Shown piece after piece: positions 43,679 through 55,349 of a DNA stretch of 64,000 bases. The notes beneath the pieces were generated by a model that did no database searches, was not told the DNA's origin, and was given only the letters and a program-made list of their open reading frames with translations. A program made the position numbers and the translations under genes. The DNA is from Achaetomiella virescens (Eukaryota > Ascomycota > Sordariomycetes > Sordariales > Chaetomiaceae): the NCBI GenBank assembly GCA_031001845.1, contig JARNGD010000059.1:1-64000 (forward strand), written 5' to 3'. Position 1 is the first letter of the stretch, and each line of letters begins with the position of its first letter.

Positions 43679-46600
43679 ATGGCTCGATACCTTCGCCCCT
43701 TGGTTCTGTTGGGGCTTGCTGGTCTCACGGCGGCAGGCCCTGCGGACCCCACCTGCCCGGCGAGGCCAGTCACGGAGACGTGTACACGGCCGCCACCGGT
43801 GGACAGTTTTGACATCGTCTGCGGCACCGACTATGCTGGCGGCGACATTGCGGCCACCAACACGGCAACCTTTGCCGCCTGCATCGATGCCTGCGATGCC
43901 AACCCCAAGTGCATCGACGTCAGCTACGCCGGCGAATCCTGCTACATGAAACTCTCGGCACCGCCTACACCGACAGGGCCTGGGTGTGGACGGCCAAGAA
44001 GAAGAGTCCGAGCTGCGACGGCGGAGCTAGCGACAAGACCACCTTCACGTCCACCGGCGGCAAGACCTTCCAGATCCTCTGCGGCGTCGACTATGGCGGT
44101 GGCGACATGGGCGCCACCAACACTCCCACCTTTGCCGCCTGTATCAATGCCTGTTCGATGCCCAGGGCTGCGTCGACGTCAGCTATGTCAACGGGCGTGC
44201 TACATGAAGAACCCCTCAACACCCTCAACCAGGCTGGCCATGTTTGGACGGCCAAGCTTGTGCCTGCCGGTGGCAACTCGGGGACCCAGACACCCCCGAC
44301 CCCTGATACCAAGCTGTCCTGCGACGGCAACAAGGATAACGGCAAGATCTTCGAGGCAGACAACTACAACTTTGAGATCACCTGCGGCATCGACTACGCT
44401 GGTGGCGATCTGCTTGGAACCTCGGCCGATTCCTTTGAGACGTGCATGAAGGCCTGTGACGCCAATCCCCGCTGCGTCAACGTTGCCTATGCGGCTCCCG
44501 GCTGCTACCTCAAGGGAGAGCAGAAGCCCGCTGTCAACAACGCGGCTGTTTGGGGCGCGATCCGGAAGCCCAAGACCGGCAACACCAACCCCGACACCCC
44601 CAACGCCCCCGCCGGCCCGCTCAGCTGCGACAACAAGGTTAGCCACGGCGTTCGCTATGGTGTTCCCAACGGCGGCCTCTACCAGATCCTCTGCGGCGTC
44701 GACTATGGTGGCAACGACCTGGATGCTACCGCCACCGAGTCGTTCGAGGCGTGTATCGCGGCCTGCGACAAGAACGAGAAATGCGTTGACGTCAGCTTCG
44801 TCGCGCCGTCCTGCTACATGAAGAGCGCCCTGGGCACCCCGAGCGAGGTTGGACACGTCTGGACCGCCAAGCAGCTCAAGACAGCCTCCCAGGTCGGTCT
44901 CTGGCCGACGGTTGGCAATTCGGACCCCGGCGAGGGCGAGGAGATTTTTGACTTCAACGAGCCCATCGAGCTGCCCGGTGCCCCCGTCGCCCAACTTGGC
45001 CCTGTCCCCCCGCCCGGTATCAACATGGCCGGCACTGGCGTCCTGACCCCCGAGTCGGCCACCCAGCTCTGGTTCAATGGCTCCCAGACCGGCGCCGACG
45101 GCGAGGACCTCGGTGCCGTCACGGTCCGCCTCAACATCACTTACAAGTACCCCTCCATCGTCCTCGACCACTCCATCTTCATCAAGGACGTTGTTTGCGA
45201 GGCCGCTGGTGCCTTGCACGGTCGCTTCAACTCTTCTGCCCCGTACCTTTTTACCAAGGACACCTGGGTCGTTGATGATGGCGACGTCCTCCTCATCACC
45301 TCGGTGCCGTCATGCATTAGCGACGAGACAACCACCGCCTTCTTCCTTACCCACACCGTTTCCTTCGACGACGCCACGTTTGCCTTCGAGGCGCTGGGTC
45401 AGGTTGTTGAGCTCAAAGACGTCTTTGACGACATGGACGTCGACTTCGGCAATATCACGGTTGACGAGTCAGCCGACGACGCCTTCAACACCACCTGCGG
45501 TAGTCCCTCGTCTGACACCATCCAGGGTCTTCCGGCCGTGCCGTGCGGTTTCAACTTTGACGAGGCCCTCGACAACAGGCGCGGATACTACAGTGACAAT
45601 GGCGCTGACGGCGGTATGTCCCACACCCGCGCCCTCGACTTGACGATGAAACTAACGCGCCTGTAGACCGTGATTTCTCTCATCACGCCCGAGGCCCCTC
45701 AGAACACCATCCAGCGCCGCTGGTTCGATTCCCTCATCAATAAGGTCGTCGACGTCGGCAAGAAGATCGTCGCTCCCATCGTCCAGCCAGCTGTTCAGAT
45801 CGCCAAGGCGGCAGTACCCATTGTTATGCCTGTCCTCAAGAACGTCGTAGCTCCCTTCGCCAGCTTCGCCACAGCCGCGTTAAAAACCACGGCCAGTATC
45901 GGGTTGGCTTTTGCCAAGAACGCGATCAACAACGTCCTCAGCATCGGCAAGTTTATCGTGACCGGCGAATACTTCAACACTCTCTCCCTGCCCCTCAACG
46001 CAGCAGCCCGGCTTTTGTTCTCGTCGACTCGCCTTGGGGCAAGGCCATCCGGCTCTACAGCTTCAAGATGGACGGCAAGGACCAGAGGTTCTCGGCGACC
46101 AAGTCCACCCTCGAGCGCATGGTCGACACGCTGATGGGCACCCGCAACCCCGAGCCCGGAATCGACATCTACTGCGTCGACTGCGGCGCCAAGGGCGTCA
46201 TCAAGGCCACGGGCAAGGTCAAGGCCACCCCTCTCAGCGGTGTGTCCCAGGCCCAGATCGGCATCGAGGGCAACATGCATGTTGGCCTGTTCATCGGCGT
46301 CAACGCGTTTGCCAAGTGGGAGAAGGCATACGAGAAGGAGCTGTTCTCGATGGCGCTTCCCGGGTGGGAAATCAAGGGCATTGTCGCCCTCGGGCCCAAA
46401 CTCGTTCTCGAGGCCAAGGCGGCTCTCGAGGTTGAGGCCGAGGGCCAGATCATCGCCGGTGCCTCCCTGGACTGGCCCAAGTTCACGGCCACTCTTGACT
46501 TCATGAATCCCACCAACCCGCTCGCCAGGTCTGGATGGACACCCAACGTCAACCCCCGATTTCAAATCGCGAGCAAGGTGGAGGCCAAGGCTTCCATGGG

Positions 46601-48605
46601 TCTCCCCGTCAAGATCTGGTTCGGCATCGACATCCTCGCCGGCACGTGGAAGAAGGGGGCAGCCCTCGTCGACTTCCCGGCCCTGACGGGTACCGCCAAG
46701 TACGAGTCGACTGTCGGCACCGACGAGATCTCGGTCAACGAGGACAACAGCTGCATCGGCATCAAGTGGGACATTGCCCTCACCAACGAGGTCAGCTTCG
46801 AGGTTGACAAGGGCCCCGAGTGGACGCTCGCCGAGTGGTCCAGCCCGGCTCTCACCGAGGGCTGCATCGGCTACGCCCCCGAGACGACCACGTCGGCCAC
46901 CAGGCCCGCGACGAGCACGAGCACGACCGTTGCCACGGTCGTGCCCACGTCTTCTGCACCCACAACAACCCCTACGTTCACACCCTCCAGTCCCATCCTC
47001 TGCCCCCAGATGGACAACCAGATCGTCACCGATAGATACGGCTACACGTACCGTGTCGGATGCAGCCGCGATTACATGTGGATGGACGAAAAGCAGGCCT
47101 GGGTGGCGAGCTTTGAGGCTTGCATGGAGTGGTGCAGCAGCGATCCTTCGGGCAACTGCAACACCGTCTCGTTCGTGCCCGGACCCCCTCAGGCGCGGTT
47201 CGGCGGCGTCAACTGCTGGCAGAAATATGCAAAGGGCACCCCGCGAATCGGCGACGTCTGGCATTCGCTCACCCGCATCTACCCCAGCGAGGTCGAGAAC
47301 AGCCGGGTCAAGATTATCCACGCTGTGTACGGCAACCAGGTCATCACCGACTGCGCCATCCGCAAGTGGGCAATCTGCCAGACCAACCGCGTCGTCGTGA
47401 ACACCGCCACCGCCGCCTCCTGCCTGATCGCCGGCCAGGACCTGGTTGGTGCCAACGAGCCCAAGTCCATCGTCATCCTGTACACGGTGGACGGCCAAGA
47501 GCGGACGTGGGTCGGCCGAGAGAACTCGGGCACCTTCATCCTCAATGTTGGCGCGCTCTGGCTGAGCCCTGGCTCCTCGGCCGTCGCCGCGCCTCTGCCG
47601 CGGCCCCCAACCGTCAACTGGGTCGAGATCATCGACGTCGTCTGGGGACTGGCCCCGATCCCCGACCTCAACGTATGGGTCAAAATCTACGCCAGCATCC
47701 TCTCCAACGTCCCCTTCACTGCTTCCAACGCGGTCTATGGCGTCGACACTTGGCAGGGCGTTCGCAAGACGGCCGTCATCTTTTACCGTGATATCCGTGA
47801 CGGCAAGGACAACACCGTTATGGTGTCTATCGGTATTGAGAACAGCCTCCAGGACAAGTTCATCCGCAGCGACGGCTGGATCCGGAGACGGACCCTCGGC
47901 ATCGTGGGCCGTCAAGAGCCCGAGCAGGGCGCCCCGTATGTTCCGACCAACTCGACCGGCCCGTACGCCCTCACCAACTCCACCGCGCTCGCGTCCAACA
48001 CCACGACGACCACGGACGCCGCCGAGGCCTCCTACGTCGAGGGCGTCGTCTCCATCCAAGACGTCACCGGCGCGCTCAAGGTCAACACGGGCAACAACGG
48101 CAACCTGTTCCTGACCACCGCCGAGACCGACACGACCGACATCGCCGTCTTCTCCAACGGCACCGCGCTCAGCGCCATCGTCACCAAGCCCGCCCCCGGC
48201 TCCGAGGAAGAATCCACCTACCTCGTCAACGGCGACTTTGCCGAGCGCATCCTGCACTACTTCCCCGACGAGGCCGCCGCGTTCGGCGCGTCCCGCCTCC
48301 GCCTCGCCACGTGGAACAAGCTGCCCGTCGGCTCCAAGCTGATTAGTCTCATGCCCCTGCCCGGCACCACCGGGGCCGATGCCGTGTTGATTGCTGTGGC
48401 CGCAGCGGGGAGTACCTCTACCCCGTGGCGTGCGACATTGAGAACCAGATCAACAGCTGTTCCTGGTCAAGGACCCGAGCGAGCAGGGCGTCAAGGCCGC
48501 GCTCGAGACGGAGGATGCGAGGTTCGTGTTGACGGGCGGCAAGGCCAAGAACTGTGCGCCGCTGCAGTTGGTGGCGACGGTGCAGGAGAAGGGGGAGGCG
48601 ATTTG
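43679..48605 (+). CDS. Giant secreted multi-module protein: four PAN/apple-like repeats, DUF7029- and DUF7223-like modules, a fifth PAN-like module and a C-terminal beta-rich region
   Basis: ATG 43679 opens a signal peptide (MARYLRPLVLLGLAGLTAAG). Four PAN/apple-like repeats follow at 43808-44008, 44062-44256, 44359-44562 and 44671-44868. Each has the pattern CG-x-DY-(A/G)GGD...F-x-x-C-(I/M)-x-AC...C-x-(D/N)-V-(S/A)-(Y/F)...CY-(M/L)-K. From about 45016 a module like fungal DUF7029 runs to an intron at 45614-45666. Then comes a long Ala/Val-rich amphipathic helical stretch (about 45740-45975) and a DUF7223-like module (SPWGKAIRLYSF, YCVDCGAKGVIKATGK, ASLDWPKFTATLDF, to about 46810). A Thr/Ser-rich linker follows, a fifth diverged PAN-like unit (about 47000-47280), a region with IIHAVYGNQVITDCAI and NAVYGVDTWQGVRKTAVI, another Thr linker, and a C-terminus with the stop at 48603-48605. 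One-base breaks fall near 43955, 44155, 44200, 46005 and 48412. About 1,600 residues. PAN domains bind protein or carbohydrate; the overall role is unknown. The DUF names are from memory. Confidence 0.8.
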
Positions 48606-49056
48606 AGCAGTGAGGTGTTGATGATGTATGTACGAGCCTCTGATGTTGAAGGGCGTTGTGTTACATTCCACACTGTGAACAGTCAGCCGGAACTGGAATA
48701 ACCAAGATCTAGACGGCGTGCGTCAGACACGGGTGATTCGGCAGCTTGAGCGCTTTAGCCACTTCTGCGACTTCTGCAGACTGAACGGTGACTACGTTTT
48801 GCAGCAGAAGTATGCCACAAGCAGCGATTAGGTTAGTGGCTTTGTGTCTTGCAAAGGCTTTACCGTTTTTTTGCAAAGTGGGTGATGAGCATGTCATATA
48901 TGTCTCCCAAGACCCGCCAGCTCCCCAAGTGAAGGTCCTTCCTCCTGTCCAATCACTTCAACGCCCCTCACCAGCCAGGGGTTGTGGGTTACTACTAGTA
49001 CACGTGACATCAGGAGTCGAACATCGGTCAAACACTATACAGAACCATCAGTCAAG
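48606..49056. other. Intergenic, no gene seen
   Basis: 3' flank of the giant gene and upstream region of the broken transporter. Confidence 0.5.
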
Positions 49057-50322
49057 ATGGTCGGCGGCGGCAGAGATGGGTAGGAGAACCAGATCCATCG
49101 CATGGCGATGGAGGATCCGATCCCATGGTACAAGAAGCTGAACTTGCGCGGGCTATACCTGTTGCTTTTCCCCAGCGTTTTGGTATCGAGATGACCTCCA
49201 GTTTTGACTCGCAGATATCCACGTTGCCCGGCTTCTCCCATACCGGAAGGAGTGTGAGTTACCACCGCATTACGGGGGGGACTCACTTTAACGGCACTTC
49301 CAGATTTCGGACATCCCGCCGGAGGGTACAATGGCATCCTCGCATCGGCGCTGCCTCTCGGTTCCGTGTTCGGCCTGCCGTTCATTCCGTTTGTCAACGA
49401 CACGTTCGGCCGCCTGTGGTGCATCATGTTTGGCTCGGTTGTGATGACCATCGGAACCATCATCCAGGGTTTCGCGTTCAACGGTAAGCCGTTCCGCTTC
49501 CCTCTCAGTTCTTCGTTTCACACCTTTCAGGATCCATGTACTTCATGGCGCGCGCATCATCGGTTTCGACCTCCCCTACGCCATCGTCGCTGCGTCCTCT
49601 CTAATCGGTGAGCTGGGCAATCCCAAGGAACGCCCCATTCTGACGTCGCTCTTCAACGCCTGCTACTTCATCGGCGCCATCGCTGCAGCCGGCACAGCCT
49701 TCAGCACGCAGCAAATCACCAACGACTGGTCATGGCGCATCCCCTTGTTTCTCCAGATGGCGCCCTTCATTCTCAGGTCATCTTCGTCTTCTTCCTACCT
49801 GAATCTCCCCGCTTTCTAATCAACAAGGACTGGCATGAGAAGGCCGAGCGGGTGCTGATCAAGCACCACGCGGAGGGCGACGCCGACTCAGAGTTTGTCA
49901 AGACCGAGATCGTCGAGATCAAAACCAGGCTGGAGATCAAGCTCGAACACTCGAAGCGGTCGTGAATGGACATGGTGCGCACGGCGGGCATGCGGCGGCG
50001 GGTGCTGATCGGGTCGCTACTGGGCATGTTCACGCAGCTGTCCGGAACAGTGGTCATGCCGTACTTCTTGGAAGAATTCCCAAAACTAATTGGGTACACC
50101 GACCCGACATTCCGGGCGCAGTATAACCTGGGGAACCAGTGCTGGTCTCTTGTGTGCGGTGTTACTGCGGCGATGATGGTGATACGGTTCAGGAGCTGGA
50201 CGATGTACTTAACAGTGATTCTGTCCATTCTCGCCGTGTACGTCGTGTGGACGACCTGCACGGCGCTCTTCATCATCTACAAGTCCAGCGTCGCGACCAA
50301 GCTGTCGCTGTTCTGGATCTAA
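49057..50322 (+). pseudogene. MFS sugar transporter, broken and C-terminally truncated
   Basis: The ATG at 49057 closes after eight codons. A sugar-porter N-terminus then appears in shifting frames (DPIPWYKKLNLRGLYLLLF, IEMTSSFDSQI). TM2-TM6 are readable (GSVFGLPFIPFVNDTFGRL, MYFMARAIIGFGLPYAIVA, FIGAIAAAGTAFSTQQITN, FFLPESPRFLINKDWHEKA). At 49963-49965 a TGA replaces the expected Trp codon in SKRS-W-x-DMVRT. TM7 and beyond continue in the same frame (IGSLLGMFTQLSGTVVMPY, YNLGNQCWSL) until TAA at 50320, and the expected C-terminal four or so helices and PETKGR-type signature are not found downstream. A substitution stop plus the missing C-terminus makes this a true pseudogene rather than only a sequencing problem. 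It is lactose-permease/sugar-porter-like by motifs. Confidence 0.78.
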
Positions 50323-51484
50323 GCATACAGCCCGACATACAACCTGTGGCTTTAACGCGCTGACATGCAGAGAGTTACACCTCTTGGGCGGAGTCAAGGC
50401 CGATGAGTCGGACGAGAAAGCATGTTGTCGAGCCCAAAGACAGAGTGTAAGGTTTGTTCCACATTGGGAGTGGGCTGTTGCAGGGAGATGATGCTGGCAG
50501 TCAGGAGGACGGAGGGCTTGCAGCGGCAGGGTTTTGTGTTCCGTGGCTCTGAGGAGGTGGTTGTAGGCCATTCATGACTGCTTAGTCCCAACTGTAACTC
50601 GTCAACCTTCCTCGGCCCTCGGAACAATGTGGGTGGCTGGGTCGCAGTTCGACTGTGGATGTGAAGCTGCCTTTCAAAATGATTGGAGAATCATAGCCTC
50701 AGTCGACAGGACCATTTTCATTCAAAATTTGGTTGCCCTAACAGATGATACAACTGGCCCTCCGCAGAAGAGTGCCATCACCCCTTCCAAATCAGGAAGT
50801 TGGATGAAGTGATTTGGTCACGTCGTCGACGGCAAACAATGATTTAACTGCTAAAGCAGGCAGCCTGCTGTGGTACTGTTGCAAGCAGGGTCGTTGACCC
50901 CTTACGCTTACAGACCGCCTCGCCTGCGTTTGATCGCCCGCGATGGCTATAAGCAGCCATCGCGCCCACCTCTCCGCTTCTTCAAACCTCAACCTCTTCA
51001 ACTTCCATAGACAATACACACCCTCAATTTCCCTACACCTGAAACCTACCCAAACACGTAACAGGTACTCTATGCAGTAGGGTAGACCCCGCCAAATTCT
51101 GGGAAATGGCGGGAACCAGCCTGTGATGTCATCTTGCGATAAGATAAGATAAAGCACGCCAGTGTCGGCACCCGGACAGCTCAGTGTTTCGACTGCATTG
51201 TTCCTCGATTCAGTCCATGCGCTGGTTAAAGCTCATCCCATCCCATCCCCGTCTCGACCTCGGGGAAAATGTGACAACCCAACTTCTGGCAACGCGCTGC
51301 TTTTGTAGGCTGCTGCCCCACACTCCCTCAACTTCCACTCCTCCATCGACCGACCCGATTCCGCCTCTTTCGTGATCAGCGGCCAAGTTATGACGGTTCG
51401 ACGCGACTATCGCGACCGCGTAGGTTCGTCACCATTCCGATCCATCGAGCATATTGGTTGTCGAACCACTCGACTGTAGGCACC
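50323..51484. other. Intergenic, no gene seen
   Basis: No supportable gene; the right part is the 5' flank of the F-box gene and is pyrimidine-rich near its start. Confidence 0.5.
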
Positions 51485-52990
51485 ATGACGTCTGAAGATC
51501 CCATCACAATCCACTCTCTCCCCACAGAGCTGCTTACTGAGATCTTTGGCTATTTCGCCGCTCCTGCCCCTGACGACAGACTCCACGAGCAGCCGAGGAG
51601 CGACATGTTGAGGGACCCCCAGAGCGGGTGCCCCCTCAAAAACATCTCCCTGGTCAGTAGGCGATGGCGAGCGATTGCTTTGCGCTTGCTCTTCCGCCAT
51701 GCTGTCTGGACCCTTGACCACGCCGATCAGCTCCTCCTCGAAACCGGCACGGGACAGACCCCATCGACCACATTCCGATCCTCGCGTTTCTCCGTGCCAA
51801 GGGGCTCGGTCACAATGTCCGGTCTTTTATATGATCATCGACAGTGCGACGGCGTCCTCCAACGGAACCCCCAACGCTGGATCGGGCACCCCGTCAAGGG
51901 ATCTCGGCCTCCCGAACAACTTCCTCCTTCGACGGAATCTGACCATCGTTCACAACAAGGATAATAACTGGGTGTGGGAGATGCTGTTTAGCCTCGTAGA
52001 TCCTCTAAGGTTCACCATCATCGCCTCCCCACAGTCCCTCGCCAAGCTCCTTTCTTGCGCTGTGTTCGTGGGAGATGCCGACTTCTATTCCGATGGCGAG
52101 CGACTTCACATCCTTTCCGTTTCCCGGGACCCTCATTCGAAGATGACCGATCCACAACTGCCCAGTCGCGGCGTCCGTCTCAGCCCCATCAGGTGCAGTG
52201 TGCTCGGACTGCTCTGTTCACGGTCCGCCCTTGGACGCACCTCCTGCTCAACGAGAACTCGTCGATACGCGTCTACAGGCACTACCACTTCTTCGACCAT
52301 CACCCGCCCTCCATCTTGCCCTCTCTTCTCGGTTGTGAGGATGAACCGAATGACGTTCCCCTGATCCCACCGAGCGTCACCGCCCTCTCATACGTCGCTA
52401 TCTTCCCGAGCGAGCGCCACTTTAGGAAGCTCGAGCTTGCCCTTCCTCGCATCGACCGCCTGTTCATGCAACTCATCCCGCGCAACGACATACTGCTCGA
52501 TCCAGACGAGATGAGCCATGTCGAGGCCAGAGATCTGTGGGGAACAAGCACAAACTGCTACAATGCCATCCTGCGCAGACTGCTTTCTGGCGGTGCGTTT
52601 GGCGACGTGTTCGAGAATGACAACGTCGACGACACCATGGACATCAATGCCCAGCACCAAAACGCCAGCAATACACCGGGCTATAACTGGAGGTTCTTGA
52701 AGGAGTTCAGGAGCGGCGATGCCGCCAGTGAGGATTCGTGGGCCCAGGCAGCGCAGTATATTGAGCTGAGTGAGACTGGGTGGCGCGTTGAGGAGGGCGG
52801 TGTCTTTGTTAAGGGACCAGCGCCAGAACCAAATGAGGAGAATCTCGAGAGTGAGGAAGACATGAACGATGGCGGTGACAGCGACAGCTACGAGGAGGAA
52901 ATGGACAGCTTGTTAGTTGATCCCATGGAGCTGACCCCGTTCCACCATCACCCAGATTTTCTGGCATACATTGCCGAACTGGGCTACTAA
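51485..52990 (+). CDS. F-box protein
   Basis: ATG 51485 in CACCATG context begins MTSEDPITIHSLPTELLTEI, the start of an F-box (LP-x-E-x-L-x-x-I-F), followed by LKNISLVSRRWRAIALRLLF, its second half. F-boxes bind Skp1 and recruit targets to SCF ubiquitin ligases. A one-base break near 51770 leads to RSFYMIIDSATASSNG and NWVWEMLFSLVDPLRFTII. A second break near 52200 leads to VRPWTHLLLNENSSIRVYRH. The C-terminal part is continuous to TAA 52988-52990, with RKLELALPRIDRLFMQL and an acidic tail (ENLESEEDMNDGGDSDSYEE). About 500 residues. The C-terminal target-binding region is not a recognised repeat. The substrate is unknown. Confidence 0.85.
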
Positions 52991-53935
52991 CGGAGATAAG
53001 CAAGAGGGAGCTAGATTGCCCCTAGTTCATCTCAACCCTTGAGACGACTCATTCCCGTTTTATCAGCCCTCTCGACGCCTCTGTCGAGCGTTCAGCATCA
53101 TCAGGTTGGGTCACAATTTACTTCACCACCTAGTCTTCAAAACGGTTGGCGTTGCAGTCCCTTCAGGGGCAAGAGGGGAGGAAGGAGGGGATCGCGTCTG
53201 GCATGGGTTGAACGAAAACCGCTCTTCCAACGTGGGAGATACCATTGCTCCAGGCCTCTCTAATCTACCAATACATCCTGACATTGAACAACGCAAACTG
53301 GTTCCAGCGGGTATCAAAACGCAGCATATCTAGCCGCAATGACGCTGGCCCCTTCGCACTTATTCCTTCTGTTTATGCTCCCTGACAAACCGGCGTTGTC
53401 TTGTGACCTTTATCTTCTGTCCCCATATCAACTGGCCCGCCCTAGAAAGGTGAAGCCCTCCTCTCTATCATGAGATACGCGCGATGAAGTAATGCAAACT
53501 GCAGACATATGTTTGCATGTCGGTGGAACTGTGAATCTCAAACACTTGCACATACAGACAAATCCATTGCACCGGCATTGAGGAGTTCGGTGGTTATGTC
53601 CCGCGGAATCTGCGCCCGGAATCTCACTGCAGAAATTTCCCGCCCCAAGGCTACGCGCAAATCTTAGCGCTGCGTTCATATCGAGACAAGCCCGGCTGGG
53701 GTTGGAAAGGAGCAGAGCTCCTCTGTAACCTGTCTCGCAGAGCCGGCTGGCTTGACTCACGTTCCAGAGCTCAAGCATGTAGACGTTACCCTCTGACGCG
53801 AGAGGGGCCTGACGCCGGCAGAGCCACCTCCGGCTCGGCCACGTTTCCACAGCATTTAAGCGAGAGTGAGGAGTACTCATCAACATGCCGGAGCCAACAA
53901 GCTCCTAATTGTGGTCGTTCTGATGGGGAATTCCC
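52991..53935. other. Intergenic (convergent 3' ends), no gene seen
   Basis: The F-box gene and the DMT transporter converge here. No supportable feature is seen. Confidence 0.5.
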
Positions 53936-55349
53936 CTAGTCGTCCTCGTCCCCACTCAGATCGACCTGTTTCCTGCCCTCCTCCTCATTCATCTCCCGCC
54001 ACGTGCTCCAGCTCAGCATGCCAAATGCCACAATGATGAGGAGCCCCCCCAACACAGCAGCAGCACTCAAAGGCGTGCCAAGCCAGAGCCATCCACCACG
54101 GCGACGATGAAGATGGTGAGCAGCGCCGCAACGGAGCTGAGAACTGGGCTGGTGAGCGAGATGAGCACGAGGAACGACCCCAGAACATCATGTTCATGAC
54201 CACGCTGATGAACAGCAGCCAGGCCGTCTCGCCCGTCGGCATCTGAAACGTCTCCCATCCCAGGACGTGCAGCACCGGAATCGGGATCCACAGCACGAAC
54301 AGCGTAAATGCCCCGATGAAGCTGCCGAAGGTGTTGGCGAAGATGACGCCCTTCGTCGCATGCGTCCCCTCCGGCGGGCACGCAAAGCGCTTATACAGCA
54401 CCTCATAGAGTCCATACAGCACCGACCCAGCGCCGATGATAAGATTCCCTGCGAACCGCGTCGCCGGATCGGGCACATTCCCACCACCACCACCACTACC
54501 CGCGTTCCCCTTCGCCGATGACTCCTCTCCTGCACCAGCACCATCCCCATACGCAACAACCAACACGCCCACAATCGCCACGGCCACAGCCAGCATCTTA
54601 TCCGCCCTCAATCGCTCCTTCAACAGCGGCACAGAGAACGCATAAGCAAAGAAGGCGCTGCAGTTGTATATCGCCGTCAGATCGCTCGGCGTGGTCATGC
54701 TCACCGCCAAATACCAACTCAGCCCCGCCACCGTCAACGCTGTCGTGACAAACACCGTCGTCCGCACCAGATACGGCCAGGGCGAGTGCCCGTACCCCAA
54801 CAGGGCACCATGTTTGCGAAGCGGCCGCTTTGACGTCCCGCGTCTCGACCATCAACGCGATCCCCCTCACGCTACGGACATGCCCGTCCCAGAACCGCCG
54901 CCAGGGCTGGTCGCGTCGTTGCAGCCAAGACCAGCAACTGCAGAGGCCAGAGGAAGATCCACGAGCTGTGAGTCAGGTACAGCATGCAGTATGCCTTGTC
55001 CCAGCCCAGGTCATGCTGGATGTAGGAGGCAAGCTCGGTCTGGACTGTGAAGGAGACGAGGGAGACGACGAGGAAGAAGGCGGCGTAGGTGTATTTGCGG
55101 CGGGCTTCGAGGTGCGCTGTAGTTGAGGGCGGGCTACGGGAGCGGAAGGCTCCGCCGGTTCTGCGGCGGGAGAGGCGGCATGGAGTGGGCGGGGTCGGAG
55201 AGTTGGGAGGTTGGTGTTCGGGGGTGCAGGGAGGATGTGGAAGGGAGAGGACTGGCGCTTCGGCTGTTGGGGCGATAGGAGCGGCGGCCGCGGTCGGATT
55301 CGTCCGGGAGAAGAGGGTCGGCGCTGCGGGCGTCGCTGGGGCGGAGCAT
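53936..55349 (-). CDS. DMT-superfamily transporter (EamA/SLC35F-like, YML018C/THI74 type)
   Basis: ATG 55349 begins a polar Ser/Pro-rich cytosolic tail (MLRPSDARSADPLLPDESD), then the first helices (TYAAFFLVVSLVSFTVQ; HSSWIFLWPLQLLVLAA). After a break near 54912 the frame reads RGIALMVETRDVKAAASQ, TTALTVAGLSWYLAVSMTT and PSDLTAIYNCSAFFAYAFSV, then a loop rich in Gly. Further helices follow (NLIIGAGSVLYGLYEVLYK, GVIFANTFGSFIGAFTLFV, FLVLISLTSPVLSSVAALL, AAAVLGGLLIIVAFGML) and an acidic tail ending at TAG 53936-53938. Ten helices and the S-L-T-S-P-V-x-S motif near TM8 are typical of fungal DMT/EamA proteins related to yeast YML018C and THI74. One-base breaks lie near 54912, 54180 and 54080. The substrate is unknown; a vacuolar or organellar location is usual for the group. 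Confidence 0.8.

Noticed and set aside
44200..45219. 339-codon antisense frame under the PAN repeats
   Set aside because: Same reason: a mirror of repeated coding sequence with low-complexity Val/Gly/Asp composition.
45795..48257. An 820-codon open frame antisense to the giant PAN protein
   Set aside because: It lies exactly opposite a well-supported coding region with high GC at third positions, which suppresses stops on the other strand. It has no domain and is rich in Asp/Gly/Val/Ala as expected for a shadow frame.
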